Notes under the pieces: model-generated
Seen by the model: only the letters and a program-made list of their open reading frames with translations
Databases searched by the model: none
What the model was told of the DNA's origin: nothing
Shown here: positions 27,174-35,222 of the stretch, piece by piece
How the letters are laid out: each line of letters opens with the position of its first letter
How positions within the stretch are numbered: position 1 is the first letter of the stretch
Assembly: GCA_964429655.1 (NCBI GenBank)
Contig: CAYSCZ010000002.1
Coordinates: 79,598 to 143,597 of the forward strand
Direction of reading: 5' to 3'
DNA length: 64,000 nucleotides
Origin: CAYSCZ01 sp964429655
GTDB lineage: Bacteria; Bacteroidota; Bacteroidia; Cytophagales; Cyclobacteriaceae
Position numbers and translations under genes: made by a program

Positions 27174-27731
27174 TTATTCTTGTTTCTCCACCTGAATATA
27201 GTTTAACTCAACAGGAGTATTCCTACCAAATATTTTTACTGTAACATTTAATTTCTTACGATCTTCAAATACTTCCTCAACAGAACCAGTAAATCCGCTA
27301 AACGGCCCATCCATTACCTTTACCGATTCACCAATTATAAATGGTGTATCCAGTTTTTCTTCATATTCGTCAATTTCATCTACCTTGCCTAAAATTCTGT
27401 TAACTTCTGTCTGTCTCAATGGAACTGGTATTCTACTACTCTTACCTTCACCTGAACCTAAAAAACCTATCACCCCTGGTATATTATTAATCAAGTGTTG
27501 TGTCTCTCCGTGATTTAAATCAGCGGAAACCAAAACATATCCTGGAAAAAAATTTCTTTCTCTAACCCTTTTTTTTCCATTTCTCATCTCGTAAACTTTC
27601 TCTGAGGGTATTAAGACCTGAGGTATATATTCTTCAAGTTTCTGTCTTGAGATTTCAGTTTCCAGATATGACTTTATCTTTCTTTCCTGCCCACTAATAG
27701 CCCGAATCACATACCACTTTGACTCACTCAT
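27174..27731 (-). CDS. nusG: Transcription elongation/antitermination factor NusG
   Basis: NusG binds the beta' clamp and links polymerase to the leading ribosome or Rho. 185 residues: NGN domain at residues about 4-115 (WYVIRAISGQERKIKSYLET, then RNFFPGYVLVSADLN), KOW domain at about 133-180 (GESVKVMDGPFSGFTGSVEE). No insert domain of the kind seen in some phyla. It lies between secE and rplK. Confidence 0.98.
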   Translation of the reverse strand: MSESKWYVIRAISGQERKIKSYLETEISRQKLEEYIPQVLIPSEKVYEMRNGKKRVRERNFFPGYVLVSADLNHGETQHLINNIPGVIGFLGSGEGKSSRIPVPLRQTEVNRILGKVDEIDEYEEKLDTPFIIGESVKVMDGPFSGFTGSVEEVFEDRKKLNVTVKIFGRNTPVELNYIQVEKQE

Positions 27732-27742
27732 AATTAAAGTCT

Positions 27743-27934
27743 CTAAAACGCATTATAAACCCACTGCATCACAGATTCAAAAGCAAAATCAATGAGTCCT
27801 ATTACCAGTGCGAAAATTAAAGAGGCTATTAATACGAGAAAGGAGCTATTTTGTAATTCACCGTACTTCGTCCACGTTACTTTATGTAACATTTCATGAT
27901 ACGAGTCTTTAAAAAAGTTTATAACCTTTGTCAT
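27743..27934 (-). CDS. secE: Preprotein translocase subunit SecE
   Basis: SecE clamps SecY in the inner membrane. I take the ATG at 27934 (MTKVINFFKDSYHEMLHKVT), giving 63 residues: an amphipathic helix with the conserved KVTWTKYGEL and a single membrane segment at about residues 31-52. A longer frame would begin inside the tRNA-Trp gene and is rejected. The order tRNA-Trp, secE, nusG, rplK is the classical one. Confidence 0.95.
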   Translation of the reverse strand: MTKVINFFKDSYHEMLHKVTWTKYGELQNSSFLVLIASLIFALVIGLIDFAFESVMQWVYNAF

Positions 27935-27952
27935 CAATAACTTCTTTTTTTG

Positions 27953-28025
27953 CACGGGTGGAGAGACTCGAACTCCCAACCTTTGGTTTTGGAGACCAAT
28001 GCTCTACCAATTGAGCTACACCCGT
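27953..28025 (-). tRNA. tRNA-Trp (CCA)
   Basis: A 73-base cloverleaf on the minus strand: 7-base acceptor stem ACGGGTG / CACCCGT, D arm with AGCTCAATTGGTAGAGC, anticodon loop CTCCAAA giving CCA, T loop GTTCGAGTC, discriminator G as expected for Trp. The 3' CCA is not fully encoded (GCA). It precedes secE by 18 bases. Confidence 0.97.
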
Positions 28026-28034
28026 AAATATGAT

Positions 28035-28053
28035 GCAGCCCTTAAAGGACTGC
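28035..28053 (-). other. Hairpin at the transcription start of the tRNA-Trp/secE unit
   Basis: On the minus strand GCAGTCC and GGGCTGC pair over seven positions (one G-T wobble) around a five-base loop. The hairpin directly abuts the -7 box and would sit at the very 5' end of the transcript, just before the tRNA. Confidence 0.5.
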
Positions 28054-28082
28054 AAAGTTAGATAAAATATGTTTTTTAACAA
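28053..28082 (-). promoter_or_regulatory. Promoter of tRNA-Trp-secE-nusG-rplKAJL-rpoBC
   Basis: On the minus strand TTG (28080-28082), 19 bases, then TAACTTTG (28053-28060), a full consensus match. It sits between tuf and tRNA-Trp, so the unit starts with the tRNA. The following bases CAGTCCTTT are identical to those after the rplC promoter. Confidence 0.8.
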
Positions 28083-28102
28083 TAGATTATCTTTTTTTTA
28101 TT

Positions 28103-29290
28103 TTAATCTAATATTTCAGTTACCTGACCAGCTCCAACCGTTCTTCCACCTTCTCTTATTGCGAATCTCAAACCCTTCTCTAGTGCAACTTTATTGATTA
28201 GATCAACATCTATTGTAACATTGTCTCCAGGCATTACCATTTCTATATTTTCGGGTAATTTAATTTCACCTGTTACATCAGTAGTCCTTAAATAAAACTG
28301 AGGCCTATATTTATTAAAGAATGGTGTATGTCTTCCCCCTTCTTCTTTGGATAATACATAAACTTCGGCTTTAAATTTAGCGTGTGGTTTCACAGTGCCT
28401 GGTTTGGCAATAATCATCCCCCTTTTTATGTCAGATTTTTCTATACCTCTTAATAAAAGGCCAACATTATCACCTGCTTCCCCTCTATCAAGTATCTTTC
28501 TGAACATCTCAACACCGGTAACTGTTGATTTAAGATCTTCAGCACCCATACCAATAATATCAACCGGATCGCCTGAGTTGATCACACCTCTTTCAATCCT
28601 ACCAGTTCCAACAGTACCCCGACCAGTAATCGAGAACACATCTTCAACAGGCATTAGAAAATCTTTATCTATTAATCGCTCAGGAAGTGGAATGTAATCA
28701 TCAACAGCAGCCATTAACTCCATGATCTTCTCTACCCATTTTTCTTCACCATTCAAACCACCAAGGGCAGACCCCTGAATAACCGGTATATCATCACCTG
28801 GAAATTCATAAGAATCTAATAATTCCCTGATTTCCATCTCTACAAGTTCTAGCAGTTCTTCGTCATCAACCAAGTCAACCTTATTCATAAAAACAACAAT
28901 TGCCGGTACCCCTACCTGTCTTGCCAATAGGATATGCTCTCGTGTTTGAGGCATTGGGCCATCTGTAGCAGCTACAACAAGTATAGCCCCGTCCATTTGT
29001 GCAGCTCCAGTCACCATGTTTTTAACGTAATCCGCGTGACCCGGGCAATCAACGTGCGCATAGTGTCTGTTGTCGGTTTGGTACTCAACGTGAGCGGTGT
29101 TTATTGTTATACCACGCTCTTTTTCTTCAGGGGCATTATCAATAGATGAAAAATCCCTTAGGTCTGCTAAACCTTTTTCAGCTAATACTTTTGTAATTGC
29201 TGCAGTTAAGGTTGTTTTACCATGGTCAACATGGCCAATGGTTCCTATGTTAACGTGTGGTTTCGACCGATCAAATGTTTCTTTTGCCAT
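28103..29290 (-). CDS. tuf: Elongation factor Tu
   Basis: The GTPase that delivers aminoacyl-tRNA to the ribosome. 395 residues. G1 GHVDHGKT at residues 19-26, DCPGHADY near residue 81, NKVD near residue 136, then the two beta-barrel domains. It is the only tuf copy in the window and is placed between tRNA-Thr and tRNA-Trp rather than after fusA. No promoter is visible in the 57 bases before it, so it is probably transcribed with the three upstream tRNAs. Confidence 0.99.
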   Translation of the reverse strand: MAKETFDRSKPHVNIGTIGHVDHGKTTLTAAITKVLAEKGLADLRDFSSIDNAPEEKERGITINTAHVEYQTDNRHYAHVDCPGHADYVKNMVTGAAQMDGAILVVAATDGPMPQTREHILLARQVGVPAIVVFMNKVDLVDDEELLELVEMEIRELLDSYEFPGDDIPVIQGSALGGLNGEEKWVEKIMELMAAVDDYIPLPERLIDKDFLMPVEDVFSITGRGTVGTGRIERGVINSGDPVDIIGMGAEDLKSTVTGVEMFRKILDRGEAGDNVGLLLRGIEKSDIKRGMIIAKPGTVKPHAKFKAEVYVLSKEEGGRHTPFFNKYRPQFYLRTTDVTGEIKLPENIEMVMPGDNVTIDVDLINKVALEKGLRFAIREGGRTVGAGQVTEILD

Positions 29291-29347
29291 TTTTCGTAGA
29301 CTATTTAATAAGTAATTATTTTAGTTATAATTTTTAAATCTATTTTG

Positions 29348-29419
29348 AGCCAATGACGGGATTTGAACCCGTGACCCCTTCCTTACCAAGGAAGTACTCT
29401 ACCACTGAGCTACATCGGC
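29348..29419 (-). tRNA. tRNA-Thr (GGT)
   Basis: A 72-base cloverleaf on the minus strand. Acceptor GCCGATG / CATTGGC (one G-T pair), anticodon stem CTTCC / GGAAG around loop TTGGTAA giving GGT, T loop GTTCAAATC. Discriminator T. It lies ten bases from tRNA-Gly. Confidence 0.97.
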
Positions 29420-29429
29420 TTCGTACAAG

Positions 29430-29502
29430 AGCGGGCGACGAGGCTCGAACCCGCGACCTACAGCTTGGAAGGCTGTCGCTCTACCAACTGAGCTACGCCC
29501 GC
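29430..29502 (-). tRNA. tRNA-Gly (TCC)
   Basis: A 73-base cloverleaf on the minus strand. Acceptor GCGGGCG / CGCCCGC, anticodon stem ACAGC / GCTGT around loop CTTCCAA giving TCC, T loop GTTCGAGCC. Second gene of the tRNA-Tyr-Gly-Thr-tuf unit. Confidence 0.97.
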
Positions 29503-29517
29503 TTTTATATAATATTG

Positions 29518-29600
29518 TGGGGGGAGCAGGATTCGAACCTACGAAGGCATACGCCAGCAGATTTACAGTCTGCCCCAGTTGGCCGCTTTGGTATCCCCCC
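29518..29600 (-). tRNA. tRNA-Tyr (GTA)
   Basis: An 83-base class II tRNA on the minus strand with a long variable arm. Acceptor GGGGGGA / TCCCCCC, anticodon stem GCAGA / TCTGC around loop CTGTAAA giving GTA, discriminator A. First gene after the promoter at 29636. Confidence 0.97.
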
Positions 29601-29635
29601 GGCATAAAAGAATATACCCCTAAATTAAAGGAAGG

Positions 29636-29665
29636 CAAAATTACAAGCTTTTAACACTTAATCAA
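29636..29665 (-). promoter_or_regulatory. Promoter of tRNA-Tyr-Gly-Thr-tuf
   Basis: On the minus strand TTG (29663-29665), 19 bases, then TAATTTTG (29636-29643), a full match to TTG / TAnnTTTG. It is followed by CCTTCCTTT and lies 35 bases before the tRNA-Tyr 5' end. Confidence 0.8.
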
Positions 29666-29690
29666 ATTTTTAAAGGGAAATCAGCGAAAG

Positions 29691-29730
29691 TAAGTACACT
29701 ATATCAGTAATAAGTACACTATATCAGTAA
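29691..29730. repeat. Perfect 20-bp tandem duplication
   Basis: Two adjacent identical 20-base copies (29691-29710 and 29711-29730), unit TAAGTACACT followed by ATATCAGTAA. The right copy contains the stop codon of the M1 peptidase gene (29724-29726); the left copy lies outside it. Confidence 0.95.
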
Positions 29731-32198
29731 AAAGAAGAAATACTTAGTTCTTCTTCATAATCTTTCAAAAACTTAATTTTTTGGTCAACACCTTTTGTAT
29801 CACTAATTAAATTCAACCCTTGATAGGCTAAGAATCTAATGGGATAGTGATGGTGATGCTTGGCAATGAAAAAAAGATGTCCCGAGGCATTCAATTTTAT
29901 CTCTAAAGGGGCTTTGAAAATATATTGGTTAAAATAATTTAGTAAATAAAAGAGGTCCGAATTTGGTAAATTGTATAATCGGTACAAAAACCAATCATAC
30001 TTCTCCCAATTATTTGATTCTATATAATATTGAGCGACCGGCAGCACTAAATTAATATTTAAGAATTCACTATTCATATCAAATAATGAGTCACGGTTAA
30101 TCTTAAAATCGTCCTGCTGAAGAACTCTATCCAGACCTATTCCTCTTACCATAAATGAACTATCCATCAAAGTTAATTTTAATAGCTCTGTATCATTCCC
30201 CCAACTAAATAATAAAGCCATAGCTTCTGCTCTCACTTGAGATTTCGAATGCTTCGCTAAATTTCTAACTGTCTCCTTTAAATTATCTGAAGATACAGAA
30301 TCACTATATAGAAACTGAAGACCTTTAATCTTTAATCTGTCGTTATCTTTCATTAACATTTCCTGATATAGGTCGATTCTATTACTGCGGTCAAGGGTAT
30401 CAATTAATATTTCAAAAGACTCTATGGTGGCGGCAAAATGCGGTACGTTTATAAATTGATAAATATGTTCTTTAATCGATTTTTTGTGATAGATCTCAGC
30501 AAGGAGTTCGTTTGATGCATCAATAGTGACAAGTTTAGGTTCCTCCTCCAAAATCAGGATAATGTCCTTATTCTGTTCATCGATTAATAGGGGTAATGAT
30601 TCAATGCCATCCTCATAATATATTTCCAGGTAAGTGATTAATCGGTATGGCTGTTTGGTATCTTGTTTTATGTTAATAGTTAGGGTATCTCCTTTTAAAG
30701 TATGGTCAATATTAAGAATTGGGTGCCCGGCCCTAAAAAACCATTGATCAAAAAACCAATGTAAATCGACCCCACTTGCTTTTTCCATAGCTAATCTAAG
30801 ATGATCTGTTTCAACACTTTGGAATTTATTCTCATTTAAATAAATGTTAAGTCCGTTAAAAAAAATGCTATCCCCTAAGTAATTTCTAAGCATATGAATT
30901 ACTCTCCCACCTTTTGCATAGGTATGATTGTCAAATAGTTCTGAGGGATCGTCGTAATGATTTCTAACCAGGCTATGTTTGCTTCCTAACGCCTCATCAA
31001 AGTATGAATTCATTTCCTGCCAATGATGATACTTAGCTTCTGCAAGTCCATATTTATATGCTGTCCATAAATATTCTGAATAATTCGCCAGCGCCTCATT
31101 AAGCACGATATGTGACCAGGATTCGCAGGTTACCAAATTTCCAAACCACTGATGAAATAATTCATGGGCGATAATAAAATCCCAGTTGATGTCTAAGGTT
31201 GCATTTTTTGAACCAACTAATTCTTGTTGAAAAATTGAAGCGCTGGTGTTTTCCATTGCTCCGGTTACGAAATCCCTAACGACCACCTGGTTATAAGCTG
31301 GGAATGGGTAATCCACATTTAATTTCTTTGAAAAGAAATTCATCATCTCAGGAGTATTTTTAAATACAGCTTTTGCTGTCTCGATATGTTGACTTTCCAC
31401 CCATGTGTTAATTGGTGTATTATTCCATTTTTTTTCTATTTTTTGAAACTCTCCTACCACTATACTTGGCAAGTACGCTGCATGTGGTTGATCTAATCTC
31501 CAGTAGTCGGTTCTGGTTTTATCATCATTGAATTTTGAGTGTATGAGTTGGCCATTGGACAAAGTTTTAAATGTTGAGTCTACAGTTATGTATATTTCTT
31601 GTGTAAATTTTTCGTTGGGTTGGTCTATAGTTGGGAACCACGCTGAATTATTGTACGGCTCACCATGGGTCCAAATTTGTTGGGGCTTAGTTAATGTGTC
31701 TGTGTGATTTATAAAATAGAGGCCCAGGTTCTGATAATCAGGTTGTGTTACCAATTCATTTTTGCACGGTCTGGCTATGTACTTTATGTGTATCTCAGTT
31801 TCTTCCTGGGGTACCATGTTTTTTTCAAAATCAATACTAATTGTATTTCCATCATAGCTATATTTCAAATCCTTTCCAGTCCTGTCTTTAATATTTTCAA
31901 TTTGAAAATCCTTGGCATCTAATTCAATGACTTGCGCAGGATAGCTATAGGGCTTAATTAATAAATATGCCTCTCCAATTACCTCCTTCTCTTCCCAGTC
32001 AAAACGGATTTGCAATTTGGTGTGGAGTATATCAAAAATTCTGGCCGGGGTTGGTTGATAGTTTTTTTCAATTTCTTTTTGAGGCACATCATTTACGATG
32101 TCGGGAGAAGTAATTGGCACACTATCTTTACATCCAAAAAATATTGAAAACAAACCTATCAGTATAAAATATTGGATGATTTCTTTAACTTGTTTCAA
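29724..32198 (-). CDS. M1 family aminopeptidase lipoprotein
   Basis: A zinc aminopeptidase of the gluzincin M1 family, predicted to be exported and lipid-anchored: the N-terminus IIQYFILIGLFSIFFGCKDS has a lipobox ending in Cys23. 824 residues. The exopeptidase motif GAMEN is at 313-317, the zinc site HELFH at 345-349 with the third ligand Glu368 exactly 18 residues on. Residues after about 540 look helical (HEAT-like) as in larger M1 enzymes. The only start available is a TTG at 32198, because a stop precedes it in frame. It is divergent from the biotin carrier gene with 19 bases between the starts. Confidence 0.93.
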   Translation of the reverse strand: MKQVKEIIQYFILIGLFSIFFGCKDSVPITSPDIVNDVPQKEIEKNYQPTPARIFDILHTKLQIRFDWEEKEVIGEAYLLIKPYSYPAQVIELDAKDFQIENIKDRTGKDLKYSYDGNTISIDFEKNMVPQEETEIHIKYIARPCKNELVTQPDYQNLGLYFINHTDTLTKPQQIWTHGEPYNNSAWFPTIDQPNEKFTQEIYITVDSTFKTLSNGQLIHSKFNDDKTRTDYWRLDQPHAAYLPSIVVGEFQKIEKKWNNTPINTWVESQHIETAKAVFKNTPEMMNFFSKKLNVDYPFPAYNQVVVRDFVTGAMENTSASIFQQELVGSKNATLDINWDFIIAHELFHQWFGNLVTCESWSHIVLNEALANYSEYLWTAYKYGLAEAKYHHWQEMNSYFDEALGSKHSLVRNHYDDPSELFDNHTYAKGGRVIHMLRNYLGDSIFFNGLNIYLNENKFQSVETDHLRLAMEKASGVDLHWFFDQWFFRAGHPILNIDHTLKGDTLTINIKQDTKQPYRLITYLEIYYEDGIESLPLLIDEQNKDIILILEEEPKLVTIDASNELLAEIYHKKSIKEHIYQFINVPHFAATIESFEILIDTLDRSNRIDLYQEMLMKDNDRLKIKGLQFLYSDSVSSDNLKETVRNLAKHSKSQVRAEAMALLFSWGNDTELLKLTLMDSSFMVRGIGLDRVLQQDDFKINRDSLFDMNSEFLNINLVLPVAQYYIESNNWEKYDWFLYRLYNLPNSDLFYLLNYFNQYIFKAPLEIKLNASGHLFFIAKHHHHYPIRFLAYQGLNLISDTKGVDQKIKFLKDYEEELSISSFY

Positions 32199-32217
32199 AT
32201 TCTAAAACTCATTACTA

Positions 32218-32712
32218 ATGATAACTGCAACCATTGATTCAAAAGAATATAACATTGAATTTATTGACAATATCTTGACAATAAATAAGGATAAAATAGA
32301 TTGGAAAGTTACCAAGAATGATAATAAGTTTTACACTATTTTAGCTGACAGTCAATCGTTCGAGGTGGAGTTGATATCATTTAACAGGGCCAGCAAGATT
32401 GTTACTTTAAAGGTAAACAATACATTTTTAGAGGTCTCAATCGCGGATGAGTTGGATAATACCCTGAGAAAAATGGGTATTCATAAAGTGGCCACCAAAC
32501 ATCAAACAGGCCTCAAATCACCTATGCCGGGACTTATTGTGGATGTGATGGTAAATGAAAATGACGAAATAAAAGCTGGCCAACCATTGATCGTATTAGA
32601 AGCAATGAAAATGGAAAATGTATTAAAAGCCCAGGAGGACGGAAAAGTAAAAACACTAAAAATAAAGCAGGGCGACAGGGTCGAAAAGAATCAGATGTTG
32701 ATGGAATTTTGA
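32218..32712 (+). CDS. Biotin carboxyl carrier protein (acyl-CoA or pyruvate carboxylase type)
   Basis: 164 residues. The C-terminal 70 residues form a biotinyl domain (SPMPGLIVDVMVNENDEIKA, then LEAMKMENVLKA), with Lys131 in the AMKM motif as the biotin attachment site. The first 90 residues are a beta-rich part without a recognised domain, as seen in stand-alone carriers of Bacteroidota propionyl/acetyl-CoA carboxylases. The carboxylase subunits are not in the window. The biotin ligase that would modify it is at 41279. It begins 20 bases from the M1 peptidase start and is followed by pyrH. Confidence 0.88.
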   Translation: MITATIDSKEYNIEFIDNILTINKDKIDWKVTKNDNKFYTILADSQSFEVELISFNRASKIVTLKVNNTFLEVSIADELDNTLRKMGIHKVATKHQTGLKSPMPGLIVDVMVNENDEIKAGQPLIVLEAMKMENVLKAQEDGKVKTLKIKQGDRVEKNQMLMEF

Positions 32713-32737
32713 ATAATTTGGTTAAAACATAAATTTG
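32709..32737 (+). promoter_or_regulatory. Promoter of pyrH-frr
   Basis: TTG (32709-32711), 18 bases, then TAAATTTG (32730-32737), a full consensus match, 28 bases before the pyrH ATG. The TTG overlaps the stop of the biotin carrier gene. Confidence 0.7.
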
Positions 32738-32765
32738 CTGAGGGCAATCCTTTACCAACTCCAAT

Positions 32766-33470
32766 ATGAAATACAAAAGAATTTTACTTAAGCTCAGTGG
32801 TGAAGCCTTAATGGGTGAAAAACAATATGGTATAGATTCCAAGCGATTGGAACAATATGCCAATGAAATTAAAAAAGTTAGAGATGAAAGTATTGAGATT
32901 GCAATAGTAATAGGTGGAGGAAATATATTCAGAGGTGTGCAATCGGAAAGTGTCGGAGTGGATAGAGTTCAGGGAGATTATATGGGTATGTTAGCGACCG
33001 TTATTAATGGCATGGCCTTACAAAGTGCCCTTGAAAAACATGGCATGTATACCCGATTAATGTCTGGCATCAATATGGAACAAGTATGTGAGCCCTTCAT
33101 AAGAAGAAGAGCAGTGCGACACCTTGAAAAGGGAAGAATTGTAATATTTGGGGCAGGAATCGGAAATCCTTATTTCACAACAGATTCCACTGCAAGCCTC
33201 AGGGCGGTGGAAATAGAGGCGGATATAGTATTAAAAGGCACCCGCGTTGATGGTGTGTATACCGCGGATCCTGAAAAAGACCCAAATGCCACTAAATTTT
33301 CGAACATAACATTTCAGGAAGTTTATGAAAAAGGCTTAAATGTTATGGATTTAACTGCTTTTACTTTATGCCAGGAGAATAAGCTTCCTATAATTGTTTT
33401 TGATATGAATAAGCCAGGTAATCTTTATGATTTAATTTTAGGCAATGAGGTAGGCACCTTGATTAATTAG
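32766..33470 (+). CDS. pyrH: UMP kinase
   Basis: Bacterial UMP kinase of the amino acid kinase family; makes UDP from UMP and ATP. 234 residues. Motifs: KRILLKLSGEALMG at the start, VIGGGNIFRG near residue 55, FGAGIGNPYFTTDSTASLRA near residue 133 and KGTRVDGVYTADPEKDP near residue 158. With frr it forms the usual pyrH-frr pair (gap 39 bases). Confidence 0.97.
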   Translation: MKYKRILLKLSGEALMGEKQYGIDSKRLEQYANEIKKVRDESIEIAIVIGGGNIFRGVQSESVGVDRVQGDYMGMLATVINGMALQSALEKHGMYTRLMSGINMEQVCEPFIRRRAVRHLEKGRIVIFGAGIGNPYFTTDSTASLRAVEIEADIVLKGTRVDGVYTADPEKDPNATKFSNITFQEVYEKGLNVMDLTAFTLCQENKLPIIVFDMNKPGNLYDLILGNEVGTLIN

Positions 33471-33509
33471 AATTATTTGGTAATATTTTGAATAAAATGA
33501 GTAATTGAT

Positions 33510-34073
33510 ATGGAAGAAGAAATTAAAATGTTCTTAGATGAGGCAAATGAACTAATGGATAAGTCCGTCTCTCATGCTTATTCGGAGCTATCAAAGATAA
33601 GAGCGGGAAAAGCTATGCCAAACATGGTAGATGGGGTTAGTGTTGATTATTACGGTTCAAAGACGCCCATTCAACAAGTTGCCTCAGTTAGCACTCCGGA
33701 CGCCAGAACCCTGGTAATCAAACCGTGGGAAAAAAAGATGATACCCGAAATTGAAAAAGCCATCATGAACGGTGATTTGGGCTTTAATCCTCAAAATGAC
33801 GGTGAACTAATTAGAATTAATATACCGCAACTTACCGAAGAGAGAAGGAAAACTTTAGTAAAACAAGCGAAGCATGAAGCCGAGAATGGAAAAGTTAGTG
33901 TCCGGAATGTGCGAAAAGAAATAAACGATTCTTTAAAGAAATTAATCAAAGAAGGAGCCTCTGAAGATGCTGTAAAGTCGGCTGAAGACAAAGTCCAGGA
34001 AATGACGGATAATCATATTCACAAAATAGAAGAACACCTTAAAAACAAGGAAATAGATATAATGACCATCTAG
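33510..34073 (+). CDS. frr: Ribosome recycling factor
   Basis: RRF, which with EF-G splits ribosomes after termination. 187 residues, a three-helix bundle with an inserted beta domain. Motifs: ELSKIRAGKAMPNMVDGVSV and the end part VRNVRKEINDSLKKLIKEG. It converges on nadD: both genes end in the same CTAG (34070-34073). Confidence 0.97.
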   Translation: MEEEIKMFLDEANELMDKSVSHAYSELSKIRAGKAMPNMVDGVSVDYYGSKTPIQQVASVSTPDARTLVIKPWEKKMIPEIEKAIMNGDLGFNPQNDGELIRINIPQLTEERRKTLVKQAKHEAENGKVSVRNVRKEINDSLKKLIKEGASEDAVKSAEDKVQEMTDNHIHKIEEHLKNKEIDIMTI

Positions 34074-34657
34074 CAATAGAACCTCTTCCTTAGAATAAAT
34101 TCCCAAACAGCGTCAGGAATTAAATATTTAACCGATCGCCCCTCTTTGATTAATCGTCGGATAAATGTTGCGGATATATCAATCGTTGGCGCTTGGATGA
34201 ATTCTACATTTGTATGATTGTTAAGGCTGCTGGGTTTAGCATTAGGCCTTGGATAAACCAGTAATCCATGATTTTCCAGGATTACTTTGCTGTTTTTCCA
34301 TCTGGGAAAGCTATGCAGGTTATCTTCCCCAATAATCAACTTGAATTTTTTATTAGGATTTTTATCAGATAAATATGCCAGGGTGTCAATAGTATAGCTA
34401 GGCCTTGGCAAATTAAATTCAACGTCGCAACCCCGAAAATGAGGATCATCATATATAGCTTTATCTACCATATCCAATCGGTCAAACTCGTGGAGTAATG
34501 ATTTACTACTTTTCATGGGGTTTAAAGGAGTAACCACAAACCAAACTTCCTTTAAATCAGCTAATTGCCTGACTATGTTTGCAATTATCATATGTCCGTT
34601 GTGAATTGGATTAAATGAGCCGAAGAATAAACCATAAGTATCTTTAGCCTTTTCCAT
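34070..34657 (-). CDS. nadD: Nicotinate-nucleotide adenylyltransferase
   Basis: Transfers AMP from ATP to nicotinate mononucleotide in NAD synthesis. 195 residues. The nucleotidyltransferase motif GSFNPIHNGH (HNGH at 19-22) and the second motif ISATFIRRLIKEG near residue 163 are present. It overlaps the 3' end of gmk by 14 bases, in an operon sigma / anti-sigma / gmk / nadD. Confidence 0.95.
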   Translation of the reverse strand: MEKAKDTYGLFFGSFNPIHNGHMIIANIVRQLADLKEVWFVVTPLNPMKSSKSLLHEFDRLDMVDKAIYDDPHFRGCDVEFNLPRPSYTIDTLAYLSDKNPNKKFKLIIGEDNLHSFPRWKNSKVILENHGLLVYPRPNAKPSSLNNHTNVEFIQAPTIDISATFIRRLIKEGRSVKYLIPDAVWEFILRKRFYC

Positions 34658-35222
34658 CTAAAAATACATCAACAATTTCGGCTGCACGATGGCAAGATGT
34701 TTCCAGGTTGTCATTAAGAATGCTAACATCAAAAGATTTCTCAAAACTCATCTCATAATCAGCTTTTAGAAGCCTTTTTTCTATTAAATCTTCCGTTTCT
34801 GTCTTCCTTTCAATTAATCTCTGTTTGAGAACTTCCCTATTTTGTACTTTGATAAATATTGCAATCGCATTTTTGTCAAAATACTGTTTTAGATTCAATC
34901 CGCCTAACACATCTACATCAAAGATCACATGGCTGCTAATGGCCCATATGCGCTCAACCTCTGATTTTAAAGTGCCATAATAAACATTTTCATAAACCTG
35001 TTCCCACTCTATAAACGCACCCTCTTCTATTTTTTTTTGGAATGCTTCAACTGTCAAGAAATAATAATCTTTTCCATCGTGCTCATTTTCTGACCTTCTT
35101 TCTCTGGTTGTCGCAGATACCGAAAAATCAATATCATTCCTATGCTGCATCAAATGTTTAACAATCGTAGTTTTTCCTGAACCAGAAGGTGCCGAAAGAA
35201 TTATCGCCTTACCATTAGTCAT
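34644..35222 (-). CDS. gmk: Guanylate kinase
   Basis: Phosphorylates GMP to GDP. From the ATG at 35222, whose A is also part of the stop of the upstream gene (TGATG), it has 192 residues. P-loop APSGSGKT at 11-18; the GMP-binding segment SATTRERRSENEHDGKDYYF follows. Typical length. Position between an anti-sigma-like gene and nadD is unusual compared with E. coli, but both are nucleotide enzymes. Confidence 0.96.
   Translation of the reverse strand: MTNGKAIILSAPSGSGKTTIVKHLMQHRNDIDFSVSATTRERRSENEHDGKDYYFLTVEAFQKKIEEGAFIEWEQVYENVYYGTLKSEVERIWAISSHVIFDVDVLGGLNLKQYFDKNAIAIFIKVQNREVLKQRLIERKTETEDLIEKRLLKADYEMSFEKSFDVSILNDNLETSCHRAAEIVDVFLDGKG

Noticed and set aside
27935..27979. Longer SecE start giving MGVRVSPPVQ
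   Set aside because: The extra codons lie between and inside the 3' end of tRNA-Trp (27953-28025); this is a common false extension next to tRNAs. The ATG at 27934 fits SecE length.
28083..28110. Inverted repeat TAGATTA / TAATCTA at the tuf stop as a terminator
   Set aside because: All but two pairs are A-T, and it includes the stop codon; too weak to support.
29353..29638. Open frames on both strands across the tRNA cluster
   Set aside because: They cover tRNA-Thr, tRNA-Gly and tRNA-Tyr; the peptide sequences are translated tRNA arms and match nothing known.
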